Shown one piece after another: positions 21,719 to 33,800 of a stretch of DNA of 64,000 nt. The translations under genes were made by a program, and so were the position numbers. The notes beneath the pieces were generated by a model that did no database searches, had not been told where the DNA came from, and saw nothing but the letters and a program-made list of their open reading frames with translations. The DNA is from Triticum aestivum (lineage: Eukaryota; Streptophyta; Magnoliopsida; Poales; Poaceae): contig NC_057807.1 of the NCBI RefSeq assembly GCF_018294505.1, positions 172,833,498-172,897,497 on the forward strand, written 5' to 3'. The first letter of the stretch is position 1. Every line of letters starts with the position of its first letter.

Positions 21719-23600
21719 AGGACCCCGAACCCATTCAAGCACACTGGCAATCTTAGAATGCTCCCCTAGTTCTCCCGTGGCAGCCAATCGACCCGGGGAG
21801 GCCTCCTTCCTCATCTCCGGCAACTCCTACCGCCGCCACTGCGCCGGCCAATTCGGCACCCCCAGGACCTCCCACTCTCCATTCTCTCCACCAAGAGCTT
21901 CCTCATCTTCCCGTGAACCATTCCCACTACTCGATGTTGATCAGGAATCACCATAACCCCAATCACACTCTGCTCCCGAAGCTCTCCGTCCGCCGCGAAG
22001 CTCACCGCCGACGACCCCATCCACCCCCGAGACCGTAACACCCACCGGCGGGACCGCCTCGACCCCCTGAGCCCGTGGATGGCTTCGGTTTCTCGAACAA
22101 AGCCGCCAATCGCAGGCGGCGATCGCCGGAGTTTCGCCTCCGCTCGGGACAGAGAAAGAGGAGGGATAAACTGGTCAAACCTGACCAGTGGGCCATCTGG
22201 ACCCACTGTCAGCGACCGCGTGCCTGTCCACGTGGGATTAAGTGAAGGCGTATTTCCCCCAGTACGTTTCCCCCGCTCCGAAAGCGTAATCTCGTTTGAA
22301 ACGTTTTCCTTTTCCTGATTTTGACCAGAACTTTGACTGGCTATAACTTTTTAAATACAACTCCAAATGAAATGATTCTTTTTCCTACCTCTCTCAAATT
22401 TCACCTAGTTTATTTTAAGATTTATTTGAAAAAAATTCAGAACAACTTTTGGTGCTGTTTTTATTTTGTGTGTTAATTCTTTTATATTTCTAAAATAGGA
22501 TTTTTGAAGAGAGGAGAAATATTTCAAGTTTTGGAGTGCACCCTGCCTTTCCACACATTGAAGGCAAGCATTCTGAATCCCGGCCTAATATTTTTGTGTG
22601 TTCGATGACACGTTCATAACATCACCTCACTTTGGAGAAACTTGTTATTTCATGTGATATGATCATATGCATGGGTGCATGTTATTGATTCCCATGCTGT
22701 TGGAAATGGACACACTTGTGATGATAATCACCCTCATGTGCATTGCATGCATATCGGCAGGAACCCGGGAAAAACCTCTGCCTTGGGTAGGCATGAGTTT
22801 GTCGCCGGTCTCCGTCGGGACGGTTAAGTCTGGTATGGCATGGCAAGGTGATATGAGCGGTGACTCTGTTGGTTGAAATATATTCGTCATGCTAATCATG
22901 CAGGGAATACTTAAACCTCCTGAGTCGACCGTAGATCGAGTCTTGTGCCAGTAACCCCCATACTTGTTTCGTACTACCACTCGTCTCTACAGCAAGTAGA
23001 GTATGGTTCAGTAAGTTGTCAACCTCTTTCTAGCACACACCGTATAGAGAGGCCATGGTGGAAGATACCGGTTGTAGCTGGTAGGCAGGCCACCTGGTCC
23101 GGGGGCATGGGTGTTTTCGGTTGGGACCGAGAGGGGAGGCCACCCCTTAGAGCGCGCGATATAAATTTGATCCCATTCTACGCGAGGTTGTAGCCTCCCC
23201 ACTTAGAGTTTGCTTAACAAGTGTCGTGGGTGATTCCAGACACGTGTGAGATAAGCTGGTGTGTGCAAGTTAGGTGTGTTTTCAACAAAAAGACCGTAGA
23301 CGGAATTAGTCCCGATGGACTAAAGAAATCCGTTACTCGTGGGTAAAGAGTACACCCTCTGCAGAGATTAAACCTATACGAATAGCCGTGTCCATGGTTA
23401 AGGATTACAGTCTGGGATGGATCAAGTGTCGGTCTTAGTGTCGGTCTTCGGAGGTGAAACTGTTAACCAGAAATGGAATTACTACTTGTGACTTGTGATA
23501 ACTATGATTATTATTATTGTTGACTAACCCGTGATATTATTGTTATTATCGAGTATCTTTGGGATGGTTCTACCTCCGGAATATTCACTATGATTATTTA

Positions 23601-23900
23601 TTTTAAAGCCCTTTATGTGGTGTCGCTCAGACGCCCGACTGTGGCATTTCTTTTAAAGCCCTTTATGTGGTGTCGCTCAGACGCCCGACTGTGGCATTTC
23701 TTTTAAAGCCCTTTATGTGGTGTCGCTCAGACGCCCGACTGTGGCATTTCTTTTAAAGCCCTTTATGTGGTGTCGCTCAGACGCCTGACTGTGGCATTTC
23801 TTTTAAAGCCCTTTTTGTGGTGTCGCTCAGACGCCCGACTGTGGCATTTCTTTTAAAGCCCTTTATGTGGTGTCGCTAAGACGCCCGACTGTGGCATTGC
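23601..23900 (+). repeat. Tandem repeat, six 50-bp units
   Basis: Units start exactly at 23601, 23651, 23701, 23751, 23801 and 23851 with TTTTAAAGCC. Units 1-3 are identical. Unit 4 has one C-to-T change, unit 5 one A-to-T, and unit 6 differs in two places at its end. There are no spacers between units, so it is a simple minisatellite. Confidence 0.97.
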
Positions 23901-26865
23901 TTGTTATTTGTTTCATAAATTTTAATACTACCATGTTATTGCATTTTTATAAATAACTTCCTTGCACGCATCAGAGATTTATTTATCTTTTGTGACTGAC
24001 GTCATGAGCATAAAATATTTTCAGCACATCATTGTTATATTATACCTGTGTTCATAATGTTTGCGAGTACATTCAAAGTACTCACTGGCTTGTCCCTGGC
24101 TATTGTCTTGGCCAGATTTTCTTGCACGAAGAGGAGCGACGCGAGGACAGCCCCGGAACCCACACAATGGAGATAGGAGCCTCGCGAAGATAGGAGTTAA
24201 CCTGGTTAGCTGTTCCCATGGAAAATGGAGTCCCATAGACACTGATGTTTCACAACCCGCTTCCACCATCAACCACTAGAAACCATTTGTTGTACTCACA
24301 GGCCAGAATGGCCTTGTGCTACATATTTTGTGTTCTGCTTGGAATTTCTGTATCAAGTTGGAGCCTCATCAGCTAATAGTAATACTGGGGCTGATGAGCA
24401 CGACGGTCTTTTCTGGAAATTTATTGTCTGGAGAACCGGTCGTGAAATGTGGCCCTGTCTCCGTCACCTCCCGAGCTCCGGTCACCGCGGTTGTCATCGT
24501 CTCCGTCGTTACCGGCCTCCCTGCACCCAGCCACCTGCACCACTGGATGCGGCACACATCCAGCTTGCCGTAGAGCCAAGCCGCATGCCCAGCCGACACC
24601 CGTAGCACGATTCCGGCGCGCCTTCGCCGCGCTGGATGTTTGCCGCCGGCCACATTTCGGCGTGATGACGTGGCCACGCGATTAGTGCTAATCACTGCTA
24701 GCTAACCAACCTATAGTCACTGACTAGTGGGCCCAGTGCCCTAATAGTTTTAACTTAATCACTAATTAGAGCAAGTGCCACTGACATGTGGGCCCAGGCC
24801 TTAACTAATCCTGATTAGGTTTAGTTTAATTTTAATTAACTCTGTTAGTTAACTGTTTCACTGACGTGTGGACCCCACACGTCCGGTTTGACCTGGACCA
24901 AGCCGTTGACCTGCTGACGTCACTGTGAGGTCATGCTGACGCAATAATTACTTTCTGGAATTTAAATAAATCTTAAATGATTTATTATTTTTAGAAAATG
25001 TCCAAAACTTATAAAATTCATATAAAATCAACCGTAACCCAGAATGAAATAAATTATATATGAAAAATGATCAGAAAAATCCAATCTATCCATATGTACC
25101 ATTTTCATGGATGTTAGAACAACTTATAGTTGCTGTTTAGCACAAATCATATAATTGGCATTTAAATAAGCACATATGGAGTTTGAATTTGAACCCTTGG
25201 TTCAAACCAACTTCATTTAAACTGTTCTAAGTTGCATTAGCCAAAACACACTCATTTTGCCATGTCATATTCATGCATCATATTGTTGCATTGCATTGAT
25301 TGTGTTTTCTCTGTGTTGCCGGTATTTGTCCCCTCTCGATAGACTTGGTTCCGACGATGAGTTCATTGACACCGATGAAGAGCTATACTATCTTCTGAAG
25401 TGCCAGGCAAGCAAAACCCCCTTGTTCATTACGATACAATCCCACTCTCTCGCTCCTGCTCTATTTTACTGCATTAGGACAACAACGATACAACTGTTAC
25501 TTGCTGCGGTAGTTGAACCCCTTTATCCTCTGCATGGCCTATCATTGCCACAGTAAATAGATGAAACCCACTAGCATGAGTAGGAGTTGTTTGAGCCCTG
25601 ATGTGCCTACTCATTCATGCTTGTTTGTCATGCCTGCTATTGCTTAGAGTTGTGTCAGGTCTGATTCATCGGGGATGAATCGGAGGTGTGTAAACATGTC
25701 CTACTGTGTGTGAGCTAAGTGTGTGAACACAATTTGGTAAAGGTAGCGGTGAGAGGCCATGTAGGAGTACATGGTGGGTTGTCTCATTGCAGCTGTCCTC
25801 AGGAACTGAGTTCTGTGTTTGTGATCCATGAACAGTTACTACCACACATTGGGCTCCGGGCACTCCAAGCTCTCTCGACTTATTAATCAACTTGATCTTT
25901 GTCCAAGAGTTGCAACTAGTTTCTGGTGTTTGTAGGTAGTGTTAGTAGTCTACCAAGTGGCACCCGGTACAGGTGGGCTTGGGACAGACTAGTCACAGTG
26001 GCATGGTGTACCAAGTGGCACCCGGATGGTGGGCTTGGGAACCCTGCTCACATCGTTTGGGGCCGTGAGCGACACCCCGGCCGGATCTCCTTGCGGATGG
26101 AACCCGAATAGGCGATAAACCTGGACTAGAGACCTGTGTGGTTAGTCAGGTCGTGGTCGACTCCCTCGCCAGGCTTCCGCTTGAAGGTAGCCGAGATACA
26201 TGAGGTGTACATGGCGGTAAGTGGCGAGAGCATGTGTGAAGAAGTACACCCCTGTAGGGTTAACATTATCTATTCGAATAGCCGTGTCCGCGGTAAAGGA
26301 CTTCTGGGTTGCCTGTACAGTTCATAGACAAGTGAAAGTGGATACTCTAAAATGCGCAAGATAAGCGTGAGTTCTATGGATGGCGTTCTCGTAGGGAGAC
26401 GGGAGCGGATCCATAGTGGTATATTGATATGGTGAATATGTGGACTGGTGTGCGCCACCTCAAAAGAGTTACTTGCAGTCGTAGTTTAGTATAGCCACCG
26501 ATTCAAAGCTGGCTTGCTGCAGTCAAACTCCACCATCCCCTTTGTTGATAATGATGCATATGTAGTTAGTTCTGATGTAAGTCTTGTTGGGTACATTTGT
26601 ACTCACGTTTGCCTATTTTATGTTTTTGCAGAGAGGCTTCAGTCTCACTAGTAGTTCCGCGTGGACTTCGAAGTTTAGCTTGTTACCTCAGCTACGATCT
26701 TGTGCCCTCGGCAGGATCTGGTAGATAGTCAGGCTTCTCAGCCTTTTTCATTTGTAGATGTCTGTACTCAGACATGTTAAGCTTCCGCTTGTGCTTGACT
26801 TGTTTGCTCTGAATGTTGGGTCGTGAGACCCATGTATGTAATATCTTGCTCCTCGAAGCCTAATG

Positions 26866-26871
26866 AATAAA
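26866..26871 (+). terminator. Poly(A) signal of LARD 5' LTR
   Basis: AATAAA in 'taatgaataaaatactt'. The 3' LTR repeats it at 34428-34433 and the E LTR has 'taaataaagtactt' at 58105. It probably marks the 3' end of the R region. Confidence 0.7.
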
Positions 26872-27476
26872 ATACTTGAGTCGTAGAGTCATGTTGTGAT
26901 GCCATGTTGTATTTGCACATATCGAGCATATTGTGTCTATGATATTGAAATGCTTGGTATATGTGGGATCTGACTATCTAGTTGTTTATCCTTAGTAGCC
27001 GCTCTTACCGGGAAATGTCTCCTAGTGCTTCCACTGAGCCATGGTAGCTTGCTACTGCTCCGGAACACTTAGGCTGGCCGGCATGTGTCCTTCTTCGTTC
27101 CTGTGTCTGTCCCTTCGGGGAAATGTCACGCGATGAATACCGGAGTCCTGTTAGCCCGCTACAGCCCGGTTCACCGGAGTCCTGCTAGCCCAGTGCTACA
27201 GCCTGGATTCACTCGCTGATGACCGACACGTTTGATGCTGGGTCATGGATGTCTGTCCCTGTAAGTTTGTGCCACTTGGGGTTTATGACTAGCCATGTCA
27301 GCCCGGGCTCCTTATCATATGGATGCTAGCGACACTATCATATACGTGTGCCAAAAGGCGCAAACGGTCCCGGGAAAAGGTAAGGCGACACCCGTGGGAA
27401 TACCGTGCGTGAGGCCCCAAAGTGGTATGAGGTGTTACATGCTAGATCGATGTGGCATTTAGTTGGGGTCCTGACA

Positions 27477-27866
27477 GCTTTGGTATCAGAGCTTAACTGC
27501 CTGTAGGATTACCAAGCCAAGCCGGTCGATGTTGAGTCTAGAAATGCTTTTGTTATATGTAGGGGAATTGATTGTGGGATGGAATGTAAGGCTCTTTTTA
27601 CTTCTTTACCTTATGTCCTTCTGACCTGAGTCACCCTCTTCTTCTCTACGGGGTTAAGAACTAGGCCTTCTCTTCTTTCTATTAGGATCACGTGTTACTT
27701 ATCCGTAGACTTATAAGATTGTTGGTTCCAGGCCTCAGCTCAGTTTCTACTACTTTGGTATGTTATCAATTGAACCAGAACCTTGATATGATGTTGTTGA
27801 GTGACTATGCAAATCCTTGTGAATGTCTCAAATCTTTTTTTTAGCATTTACAGCCGTTATGCTGTC
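27477..27866 (+). other. LARD untranslated leader, shared with C/E
   Basis: Aligns along its length with the leader of E (58715-59110), including 'gtcgatgttgagtctagaaat', 'aaggctctttttact' and 'atcacgtgttact'. Similarity stops near the 'cagc.gttatgctg' phrase, where E proceeds to its upstream ORF. Leaders of this kind usually hold RNA packaging signals. Confidence 0.8.
27481..27492 (+). other. Primer binding site of LARD
   Basis: TGGTATCAGAGC, exact complement to the 3' end of plant initiator methionine tRNA, four bases after the 5' LTR. Confidence 0.95.
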
Positions 27867-30840
27867 CGAGTCATCCCAGGTTTCTAAACAGGCTGATGCA
27901 TTTGCAAATCCCTTCCTCCCGTTTCTGATGTCCTTTTGGGCCGGATTAAGCACACTAATCGGTGAGTTGAGGTACTCTATGGCCTCGACATATATGTTGG
28001 AGTTAGTATTATCACCTGGTAGTATGGCCATGTTTTATGTTTCCAGTGTGATGATTCTGGCCACCTTTCCCGAAAGCATCCCGTGATGCCACTTAGTAGT
28101 AGGTATTCTATTCCGGGGTTCTTTAAACCCGAGATTCACCCTACTTACTTCATGTTGATAGTGTTTGCTAGTTCCTTTAGGATATTAGTAACTTTGCGAT
28201 AGTCCTCGAGGTCCGTGGTATTTCCTTCTTCCAAATACTATGAACCGCTTATGGTAGAAGTTCCCCGCTGAACCTAAAGATCACAATCAGAGTACTCTTG
28301 AGGAGTTCTCCATTTAATAATTGTGAATCTGCCAGTTCTACCCTTCCGCATGGGTTATCCGGAAGAAATGTTGAGCTTCGCTCGACATACTAATCTATGT
28401 GTCCACAATTCAGAAAATTATATGTTCCTTTGAGTTTTCTCTTCAGTTGTATTCTGACCCTTGTCTATGAATTGATAGTCAAGAGTATGCGTGCATTCAT
28501 TTATCGATGCCTATTACTCTTGTGGTCTGTCAAGCCATTCTATCCGGGAATGACTAGGAGAAACAAACTCCAGCACCTCATCCATTTCTTGGACTGGTCA
28601 AAGTAGTTGTAATCCGCAGATCAAAATGCCAATCCAGCTTTTGATTCTGTTCCACCCCGAAGTATTGCCCTCTTTTTGTCAGGAATATCATGAGAATTGC
28701 ACCACTCCTTATGAACTCTTGGTATAGTGATACTTCTCTCCATCATTATTCATTCCTCGGTTCCGTGTTGTCACAGCTGGAATGCCGACAAGTGAATCGT
28801 GATGTGTGAAATCAATACTCCTAGCAACCCCGTTGCTTGGTGGTTAATGGACGATAATCATCATTCCAAGATTGATCGTGCTACCTAGTCCTTATTCTGG
28901 TGCACTCTTCGGTCAATGAGTTAGGATTATTCAATTCCTTGCTTATTTGATCATATCGTCTTGCTCTGAAAAGCAAGGTTGTTCTCGAGCTTAGTAACAT
29001 ATCGATGGTTCGTGATTTTCCGAATATCTTCTCGGAAGTATTACCAGGTTGTCCCCTAACTGTTATGTTGAGCTCGTGATCAATTTGGTTTTCCTCCAAA
29101 CCAGCCATTCTCCAAGAATCTGTGTTGGATACCCCTGAGCTAGTTGGCTAAGCTAAACAACAACTTGGAGAGTTGGAAGGTAAATGCTTGCCTAACTTAG
29201 TTCATTCTATGGGATATCCTTGTGTGTGTGTGTGTATTTAAGAGGGATGATATCTCCATCGATTGGTCCTCGTGATCAATTGTTGGGTCTATTGCCTTGT
29301 CAAAACTCTGACTTGAGTATGGGCTACCGTCAACTCAAATCAGAACCAATGATGTTCGTAATGTTGTCTTACTCATGGTTGATCCCTCGAGCATACACCA
29401 TTACATCTTTTGGTCTGACCAATATTATCGCCGTGTTCACATAATGGTGGATGTCCAGTGATATGGAAATTGCGATGAGTTGTTGCTGAACCCATCAGCA
29501 GCATTTTGTCTCCCCCATGATTCATGTTGAACGTCAACCTAGTGTTGAAAACTTTGTAAGCAATGCCTTCATGTTCCGTTCATGAAGCTTATGCTTGGAT
29601 GGAAGAAGTGACTTCCTAGAATTCATGTGCATTTGGTGCAAGTTGCCGCTGTGAGTTCGAGAAAGATTGTTTTGTTTCCTTTGGAATCATCCCAAGTCAG
29701 TTATGCAAGTGCGAAGGTATTCTATGGTTTGGTAGACTAATTACCTCCATTCCATATGTATTCCCTAGCACACCAAGCCACTAATTGATTTGTTCAAGGA
29801 GAAGAAGTTCCTTCCTAAGAGCTAATCCGGACTTATGTAAGGACTTCGATATCCGCACTGATGGTTCCCCTCCTGAACTCGGTAGTGTTTCACTATAAGA
29901 CTACGACGTGATCATGCTTGTCTTGGACAACGTGTTCTCATGTTTGTAGCAGAACTAGCTCATCTTTTGGAGCTTGCTATCATAGTTCATCCCCTAAGAA
30001 TCTTGCAATATCATCTCGTCGATTTGTGTTGCAACTTTTCCTTTTCGGACATGTTGTCCGTACAATCCTGTTACTAACCAGATCTGAATCTCAGGCAGAT
30101 ATGATGGTTGGAACATTCCAACATTTGCATTTTGTTCCTAGCTTGCACCGTCTTTGTGCCATTTCACTATGGGCTGCCTTCTTAGTAATTCTTATTCAGG
30201 ATCATCCTCAAAAGTGGTCCTACCATGGGTCCCATCCATTTCCGATGATAAGCAAATCATCCATTGCGTTGTCTTCAACAAGGTAGTCCACATCATCCAT
30301 TCTAGTCCGAGTATGTCATCCTTCCGAACTCCTTCAAATGATCGGTTGTGATTGCCTTAGGCTGGTATAAAGAGTCTCAATGATCTCTATACCAAAAGCA
30401 ATTCGTTTTGCCATTTAAGGTAATAACTCTACGAGTCACCTTCCCCAAGGTGCCCCGTTATGGAATCATGGCAATTATTTCCTCGCCACCTTGACACCAT
30501 CCACCATCTCTCTAAGCATGGAATTGTTGTCCACCAAATCAAACCTCGTTGTTTGTTCTTCCATCCCTATCGATGTGTTTTGTGTCTCAACTCGAGATGT
30601 TCCAACATCTCATTCCACGAGTTGATTTTGAGTGCTCGATCCTCGAGGAGATCGTTTCCTATAGAGTTTCTTTCTGTCGCCATCATGCTGGATGAAGATC
30701 TCGAAAGCAAAGACGTCAAAATCAATTGGAGCAATAAATCAACATCTTCGAGAAGGGATTTTGGATCATGAAGAACGTGTTAGCTTGTGACCCCTCCGAC
30801 CTCTTACCTCATGACCTGAATCTCAGGACGAGATTCTTGT
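27867..30840 (+). pseudogene. LARD interior: decayed chromoviral gag-pol remnant
   Basis: No intact frame, but pieces of the C/E polyprotein occur in the right order: a zinc knuckle reading CFQCDDSGHLSRKH (28038-28079, last Cys now His), a protease-RT linker reading DFPNIFSEVLPGCP (about 29013-29060), RT pieces MGYRQLKSE and ITSFGLTN (about 29315-29430), RNase H piece PDLNLRQ (about 30078-30098), a chromodomain-like VKINWSNKS (about 30716-30742), and a C-terminal SQDEIL before the polypurine tract. The upstream ORF, the gag N terminus and most of integrase are gone. The interior is 3.4 kb against 6.0 kb in C. Confidence 0.75.
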
Positions 30841-30842
30841 TT

Positions 30843-30855
30843 AGTAGGGGTGAGT
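30843..30855 (+). other. Polypurine tract of LARD
   Basis: AGTAGGGGTGAGT directly before TGTCACA of the 3' LTR. Element C has AGTGGGGGTGAGT at the same place. Confidence 0.85.
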
Positions 30856-33800
30856 TGTCACATCCCTAGTTCTGGTATGCTCTAGGCTAGCCCTTCATGT
30901 GTGCATCATGTTTAAAATTCTCAGAAAGTTGAAATAGGGATTGCCTAAACCCTAGCATTAAAGGAATCCACTAGGTTCACCTAAAATATTTTCAGTAAGT
31001 CAAAATGGCTTACAAAAATGTTCATCATTTCTGGATAATGCTGGAAACAATAACCAGAGGTGTCACACATTTTTCCATGACATATTTGGGCTCTGAATTA
31101 AATCATACTTTATTTGAATTTGGGCATTTAAATACTATAAAATATTTAAATGTCCAAATAATCCTAAACTGAAATGTTCCATGTTTGATATATTCCAATC
31201 AGTGGCCATGAGCAGTTTGGTGATTTTGAGTGTGCCTAAGTATTTTTAATAAATCCCAGAACAAAATAACAGAATAGAAAAACAGGAATCTAAACAGAAA
31301 TAAAAGAGGAGAGGAAACTCACATGCCCTTACCTGGTGGCCCAATAGGACCGGCCCAGCCAGGCCCAGCTCACCTCTTCCTCTCTCCTACTGTCTTCAAC
31401 CTCCTGCCAGTGGGCAGGAAGGCGTGTGGCCGCGGCGCGCGCGCACGCGCTCGGCCAGCTCCTGCTTGCCGCTGCCGCTGGAGGCTCCTACAAGCGCCAC
31501 GCACCCCCGCGGGCCCCTCTCTCTCCCCCCCGTCCTCACCCTCTCCCCTGGATCTCTCTCTCTTTCACTCACCGAACGGGTTCGTCGTCGCCGACCGACA
31601 CCACCGCGGCCACCAGCATCCCCACGCCCAGCCAGTTAGTGCCCGAGATCCGCCTCCTCGCGCTGAACCTCTCCACCGAAGGAAGCGAGCCCGGACGGCC
31701 TCCATCGTCTCACCGTCGCCTTCTCCACCATCGGTCGCCGAGGATCTTCACCATCGATTCGCCACCGTCGTTGCTTCCCCGAGCTCGCTGACCATCTCAA
31801 CGCGACCCATGTCAGCCTCCGGTCGATTCCCCTCTCTTCCCCGCGTCATTTTTTCCTCGTAGCCGCCGCCGCCATTGAGGCCGAAGCTCACCTCCGCCTG
31901 AGCTCATCGCCGGCGCGGCTCCGGTGACCTTCGGGTCCCGTGCGTGTATCCTCTGAGTTCGTGAGCACCCGTGGGTTCAGCAAGTGCAAGCCATTGCTCG
32001 ATTTGACCACTGTGGCCCCGTCTCCGTCACCTCCCGAGCTCCGGTCACCGCGGTTGTCATCGTCTCCGTCGTTACCGGCCTCCCTGCACCCAGCCACCTG
32101 CACCACTGGATGCGGCACACATCCAGCTTGCCGTAGAGCCAAGCCGCATGCCCAGCCGACACCCGTAGCACGATTCCGGCGCGCCTTCGCCGCGCTGGAT
32201 GTTTGCCGCCGGCCACATTTCAGCGTGATGACGTGGCCACGCGATTAGTGCTAATCACTGCTAGCTAACCAACCTATAGTCACTGACTAGTGGGCCCAGT
32301 GCCCTAATAGTTTTAACTTAATCACTAATTAGAGCAAGTGCCACTGACATGTGGGCCCAGGCCTTAACTAATCCTGATTAGGTTTAGTTTAATTTTAATT
32401 AACTCTGTTAGTTAACTGTTTCACTGACGTGTGGACCCCACACGTCCGGTTTGACCTGGACCAAGCCGTTGACCTGCTGACGTCACTGTGAGGTCATGCT
32501 GACGCAATAATTACTTTCTGGAATTTAAATAAATCTTAAATGATTTATTATTTTTAGAAAATGTCCAAAACTTATAAAATTCATATAAAATCAACCGTAA
32601 CCCAGAATGAAATAAATTATATATGAAAAATGATCAGAAAAATCCAATCTATCCATATGTACCATTTTCATGGATGTTAGAACAACTTATAGTTGCTGTT
32701 TAGCACAAATCATATAATTGGCATTTAAATAAGCACATATGGAGTTTGAATTTGAACCCTTGGTTCAAACCAACTTCATTTAAACTGTTCTAAGTTGCAT
32801 TAGCCAAAACACACTCATTTTGCCATGTCATATTCATGCATCATATTGTTGCATTGCATTGATTGTGTTTTCTCTGTGTTGCCGGTATTTGTCCCCTCTC
32901 GATAGACTTGGTTCCGACGATGAGTTCATTGACACCGATGAAGAGCTATACTATCTTCTGAAGTGCCAGGCAAGCAAAACCCCCTTGTTCATTACGATAC
33001 AATCCCACTCTCTCGCTCCTGCTCTATTTTACTGCATTAGGACAACAACGATACAACTGTTACTTGCTGCGGTAGTTGAACCCCTTTATCCTCTGCATGG
33101 CCTGTCATTGCCATAGTAAATAGATGAAACCCACTAGCATGAGTAGGAGTTGTTTGAGCCCTGATGTGCCTACTCATTCATGCTTGTTTGTCATGCCTGC
33201 TATTGCTTAGAGTTGTGTCAGGTCTGATTCATCGGGGATGAATCGGAGGTGTGTAAACATGTCCTACTGTGTGTGAGCTAAGTGTGTGAACACAATTTGG
33301 TAAAGGTAGCGGTGAGAGGCCATGTAGGAGTACATGGTGGGTTGTCTCATTGCAGCTGTCCTCAGGAACTGAGTTCTATGTTTGTGATCCATGAACAGTT
33401 ACTACCACACATTGGGCTCCGGGCACTAAAAGCTCTCTCGACTTATTAATCAACTTGATCTCTGTCCAGGAGTTGCAACTAGTTTCTGGTGTTTGTAGGT
33501 AGTGTTAGTAGTCTACCAAGTGGCACCCGGTATAGGTGGGCTTGGGATAGACTAGTCACAGTGGCACGGTGTACCAAGTGGCACCCGGATGGTGGGCTTG
33601 GGAACCCTGCTCACATCGTTTTGGGCCGTGAGAGACACCCCGGCCGGATCTCCTTGCGGATGGAACCCGAATAGGCGATAAACCTGGACTAGAGACCTGT
33701 GTGGTTAGTCAGGTCGTGGCCGACTCCCTCGCCAGGCTTCCGCTTGAAGGTAGCCGAGATACATGAGGTGTACATGGCGGTAAGTGGCGAGAGCATGTGT

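Larger units (their letters stand above)
20297..24447 (+). mobile_element. Solo long LTR (4.15 kb) nested in LARD 5' LTR
   Basis: The 3' LTR of the LARD runs straight through this place (near 32013), while the 5' LTR holds 4,151 extra bases flanked by perfect TGTGG duplications (20292-20296 and 24448-24452). The insert starts TGTGACACCCC, has a GC-rich block with a TATA box, a 50-bp tandem repeat, and a 'cgaatagccgtgtcc' phrase (about 23378-23392) shared with the LARD and C/E LTRs. No coding interior is seen. Its end reads CGTGAAA instead of ...CA, probably a terminal mutation. Confidence 0.88.
19096..27476 (+). repeat. LARD 5' LTR, interrupted by a solo LTR
   Basis: TGTCACATCC at the start and GGGTCCTGACA at the end. 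The plan is an AT-rich first 450 bp, a GC-rich block (about 19560-20290 and 24450-24690), then AT-rich sequence with exon-like segments and AATAAA at 26866. It differs from the 3' LTR by a 40-bp pyrimidine-rich segment near 19850-19890 that is absent at 31609, and by scattered substitutions. GC-block open frames are not supported as genes. Confidence 0.9.

Noticed and set aside
23601..23900. CRISPR-like array
   Set aside because: Units are directly adjacent with no unique spacers, inside a plant LTR.
20297..24447. This stretch as an original part of the LARD LTR
   Set aside because: It is absent from the 3' LTR and is flanked by a perfect 5-bp duplication.
29220..29236. Short TG microsatellite in LARD interior
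   Set aside because: Only about eight dinucleotide units; common in non-coding DNA and not informative.
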